The notes under the pieces were generated by a model, which saw only the letters and a list, made by a program, of their open reading frames with translations, ran no database searches and was not told the origin of the DNA. This document shows positions 33,384 through 34,393 of a stretch of 34,393 bases of DNA, piece after piece. Numbering within the stretch: position 1 is the first letter of the stretch; each line of letters begins with the position of its first letter. Source of the stretch: an uncultured Lachnospiraceae bacterium (GTDB lineage Bacteria; Bacillota; Clostridia; Lachnospirales; Lachnospiraceae); NCBI GenBank assembly GCA_910585215.1, contig CAJUDQ010000037.1:1-34393 (forward strand), in the 5' to 3' direction. Position numbers and translations under genes: made by a program.

Positions 33384-34325
33384 ATGAATAATTTACAATT
33401 AATTGAAAGTGCTCTGTGTTATATAGACGAGCATTTAAATGAAAATATCACTTTTGAACGTTTGGCAGAAATATTTGGTTACTCTCCATTTCATTTTCAC
33501 AAAATATTTTCATCTGTAACTGGTCAGACAATCACGGATTATTTAAGAAAACGCAGACTTATGTATGCCCATATGGATTTGTGCGAAACAGAAAAAACCG
33601 TTACCAAGATTTGCTATGATAATGGTTTTGGTAGCATACAGTCTTTTAATCGTATTTTCAAAGCAACCTATGGTATGCTCCCGTCTGATGTAAGAAAAGA
33701 GAAGATAAAAATTAATTATAAAAGCATACAGACCATTATAGAAGGATATACAAAAAGGATTCCTTTTAAGGGCGAATATATTATGGAGCCGAAATTTGTT
33801 GAAAAAGATGAGTTTGTTCTTGTTGGAAGCAGAAAATATACTGGAAATGGATTTCAAGTCATAGGAGAAACATGGGAGGAATTGAAATCAAACTTGCATA
33901 AGATAAAAAGAAAAAATCCAAACACAATGTATGGCTTTGAGGATTATTCCGAGGATTTTCAGAAAGAGCCTCTTCAATTCTATTATATGGCGGCAGTTGA
34001 AGTAGAAAGTGATGTCGATATCCCTGATGGTATGTGTATGAAACGGATTCCAAAAGCATACTATGCAGTTTTTACAGTAAATGGAAATAATGCAAATGGA
34101 GAGATAGGAAAAGCGTTTCGATATATTTATGATGTATGGCTTCCTTCTTCGGAATATTATCTTTCTCATGAAGTATGCGCAGATTTTGAATATTATGACG
34201 AAAGATGGGATTGCCAGTCATCTTCTGCCCAGATGGATTTGTATATTCCAGTTCATAAGTTATTAGACAGAAGAGACGCAGGCAGCGAAAATGGCAGATA
34301 TATAGAAAAAACAGACAATATATAA
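33384..34325 (+). CDS. AraC family regulator with GyrI-like effector domain
   Basis: A 313-residue regulator. Residues about 1-105 are the AraC-type double helix-turn-helix (FERLAEIFGYSPFHFHKIF, ITDYLRKRRL, FGSIQSFNRIFKATYGMLPSD). Residues about 135-305 are a GyrI-like effector-binding domain, as in SoxS/Rob-type and BmrR-like proteins that sense amphipathic drugs or metabolites. With no recognisable target in the window its regulon is unknown. The ATG follows AGGAGG. A palindrome overlaps its ribosome binding site, a possible autoregulatory element. Confidence 0.9.
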   Translation: MNNLQLIESALCYIDEHLNENITFERLAEIFGYSPFHFHKIFSSVTGQTITDYLRKRRLMYAHMDLCETEKTVTKICYDNGFGSIQSFNRIFKATYGMLPSDVRKEKIKINYKSIQTIIEGYTKRIPFKGEYIMEPKFVEKDEFVLVGSRKYTGNGFQVIGETWEELKSNLHKIKRKNPNTMYGFEDYSEDFQKEPLQFYYMAAVEVESDVDIPDGMCMKRIPKAYYAVFTVNGNNANGEIGKAFRYIYDVWLPSSEYYLSHEVCADFEYYDERWDCQSSSAQMDLYIPVHKLLDRRDAGSENGRYIEKTDNI

Positions 34326-34345
34326 CAGTAAGAATCAAAAAGGGG

Positions 34346-34393
34346 CTGTCGCTTTAATGAATAAAGATTCGTGAAGCGGCAGTTTCATTTTTG
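34346..34393 (+). terminator. Terminator after the AraC-type gene
   Basis: CTGTCGCTT (34346-34354) pairs with AAGCGGCAG (34374-34382, one G-T pair) around a 19-base loop, followed by TTTCATTTTT to the window's end. The window edge may cut it short. Confidence 0.75.

Noticed and set aside
1..34393. tRNA, rRNA, CRISPR array, insertion sequence or integrase genes.
   Set aside because: Looked for and not seen; no cloverleaf, array-like repeats or transposase motifs were recognised in the window.

Overview
The window reads as chromosomal DNA of a low-GC Firmicute, most likely a Lachnospiraceae-type Clostridium relative. The basis is the gene order and sequence character of a ribosomal protein/RNA polymerase cluster (rpmG-secE-nusG-rplK-rplA-rplJ-rplL-rpoB-rpoC), followed after a gap by the str operon (rpsL-rpsG-fusA) and tuf. 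AGGAGG-type ribosome binding sites and TTGACA-17-TATAAT promoters occur throughout, and the families found are common in gut clostridia. Species cannot be fixed from sequence alone.

Layout. 1-1400: a FliD-like protein. 1470-3900: rpmG, secE, nusG, rplK, rplA from a strong promoter, closed by a terminator. 3965-5730: an AT-rich insertion splitting rplA from rplJ. It holds a small membrane-anchored DUF3221-like protein and a secreted V8-like serine protease whose leaders and first codons resemble each other. 5711-7045: promoter, L10 leader with attenuator, rplJ, rplL. 7082-14950: promoter, rpoB, rpoC, both proteins with long acidic tails. 15002-17664: a YitT-type membrane protein whose Shine-Dalgarno lies inside the rpoC terminator hairpin, an overlapping SurA-N-like membrane protein, and a zinc-dependent phospholipase C-like protein. 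17738-17837: a long hairpin between convergent genes. 17898-19238 (minus): an OFA-type MFS transporter. 19367-20061: a zinc-ribbon protein behind a consensus promoter. 20210-24886: rpsL, rpsG, fusA, and tuf with its own promoter and terminator.

The most interesting region is 24765-29300. A 57-base copy of the tuf 3' end recurs at 29192-29248, with five differences that are all synonymous, followed by a second tuf-like terminator. Between the two copies lies a 4.4-kb cassette: a BsuBI/PstI-type adenine methyltransferase, the matching restriction endonuclease overlapping it by 8 bases, and a SEFIR-domain protein with an unrecognised C-terminal region of more than 300 residues. This looks like a defence cassette that entered the chromosome at the 3' end of tuf and rebuilt the gene. 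No integrase is present, although tandem repeats at the right end resemble integrase arm sites.

29300-34393 is an accessory stretch: a one-chain fusion of an aminoglycoside-phosphotransferase-like kinase with a second, protein-kinase-like domain, a translationally coupled Cys-rich DUF3795 protein, a class I SAM methyltransferase, a HAD-like phosphatase, and an AraC/GyrI-like regulator. Every base-pairing and promoter statement was made by eye.
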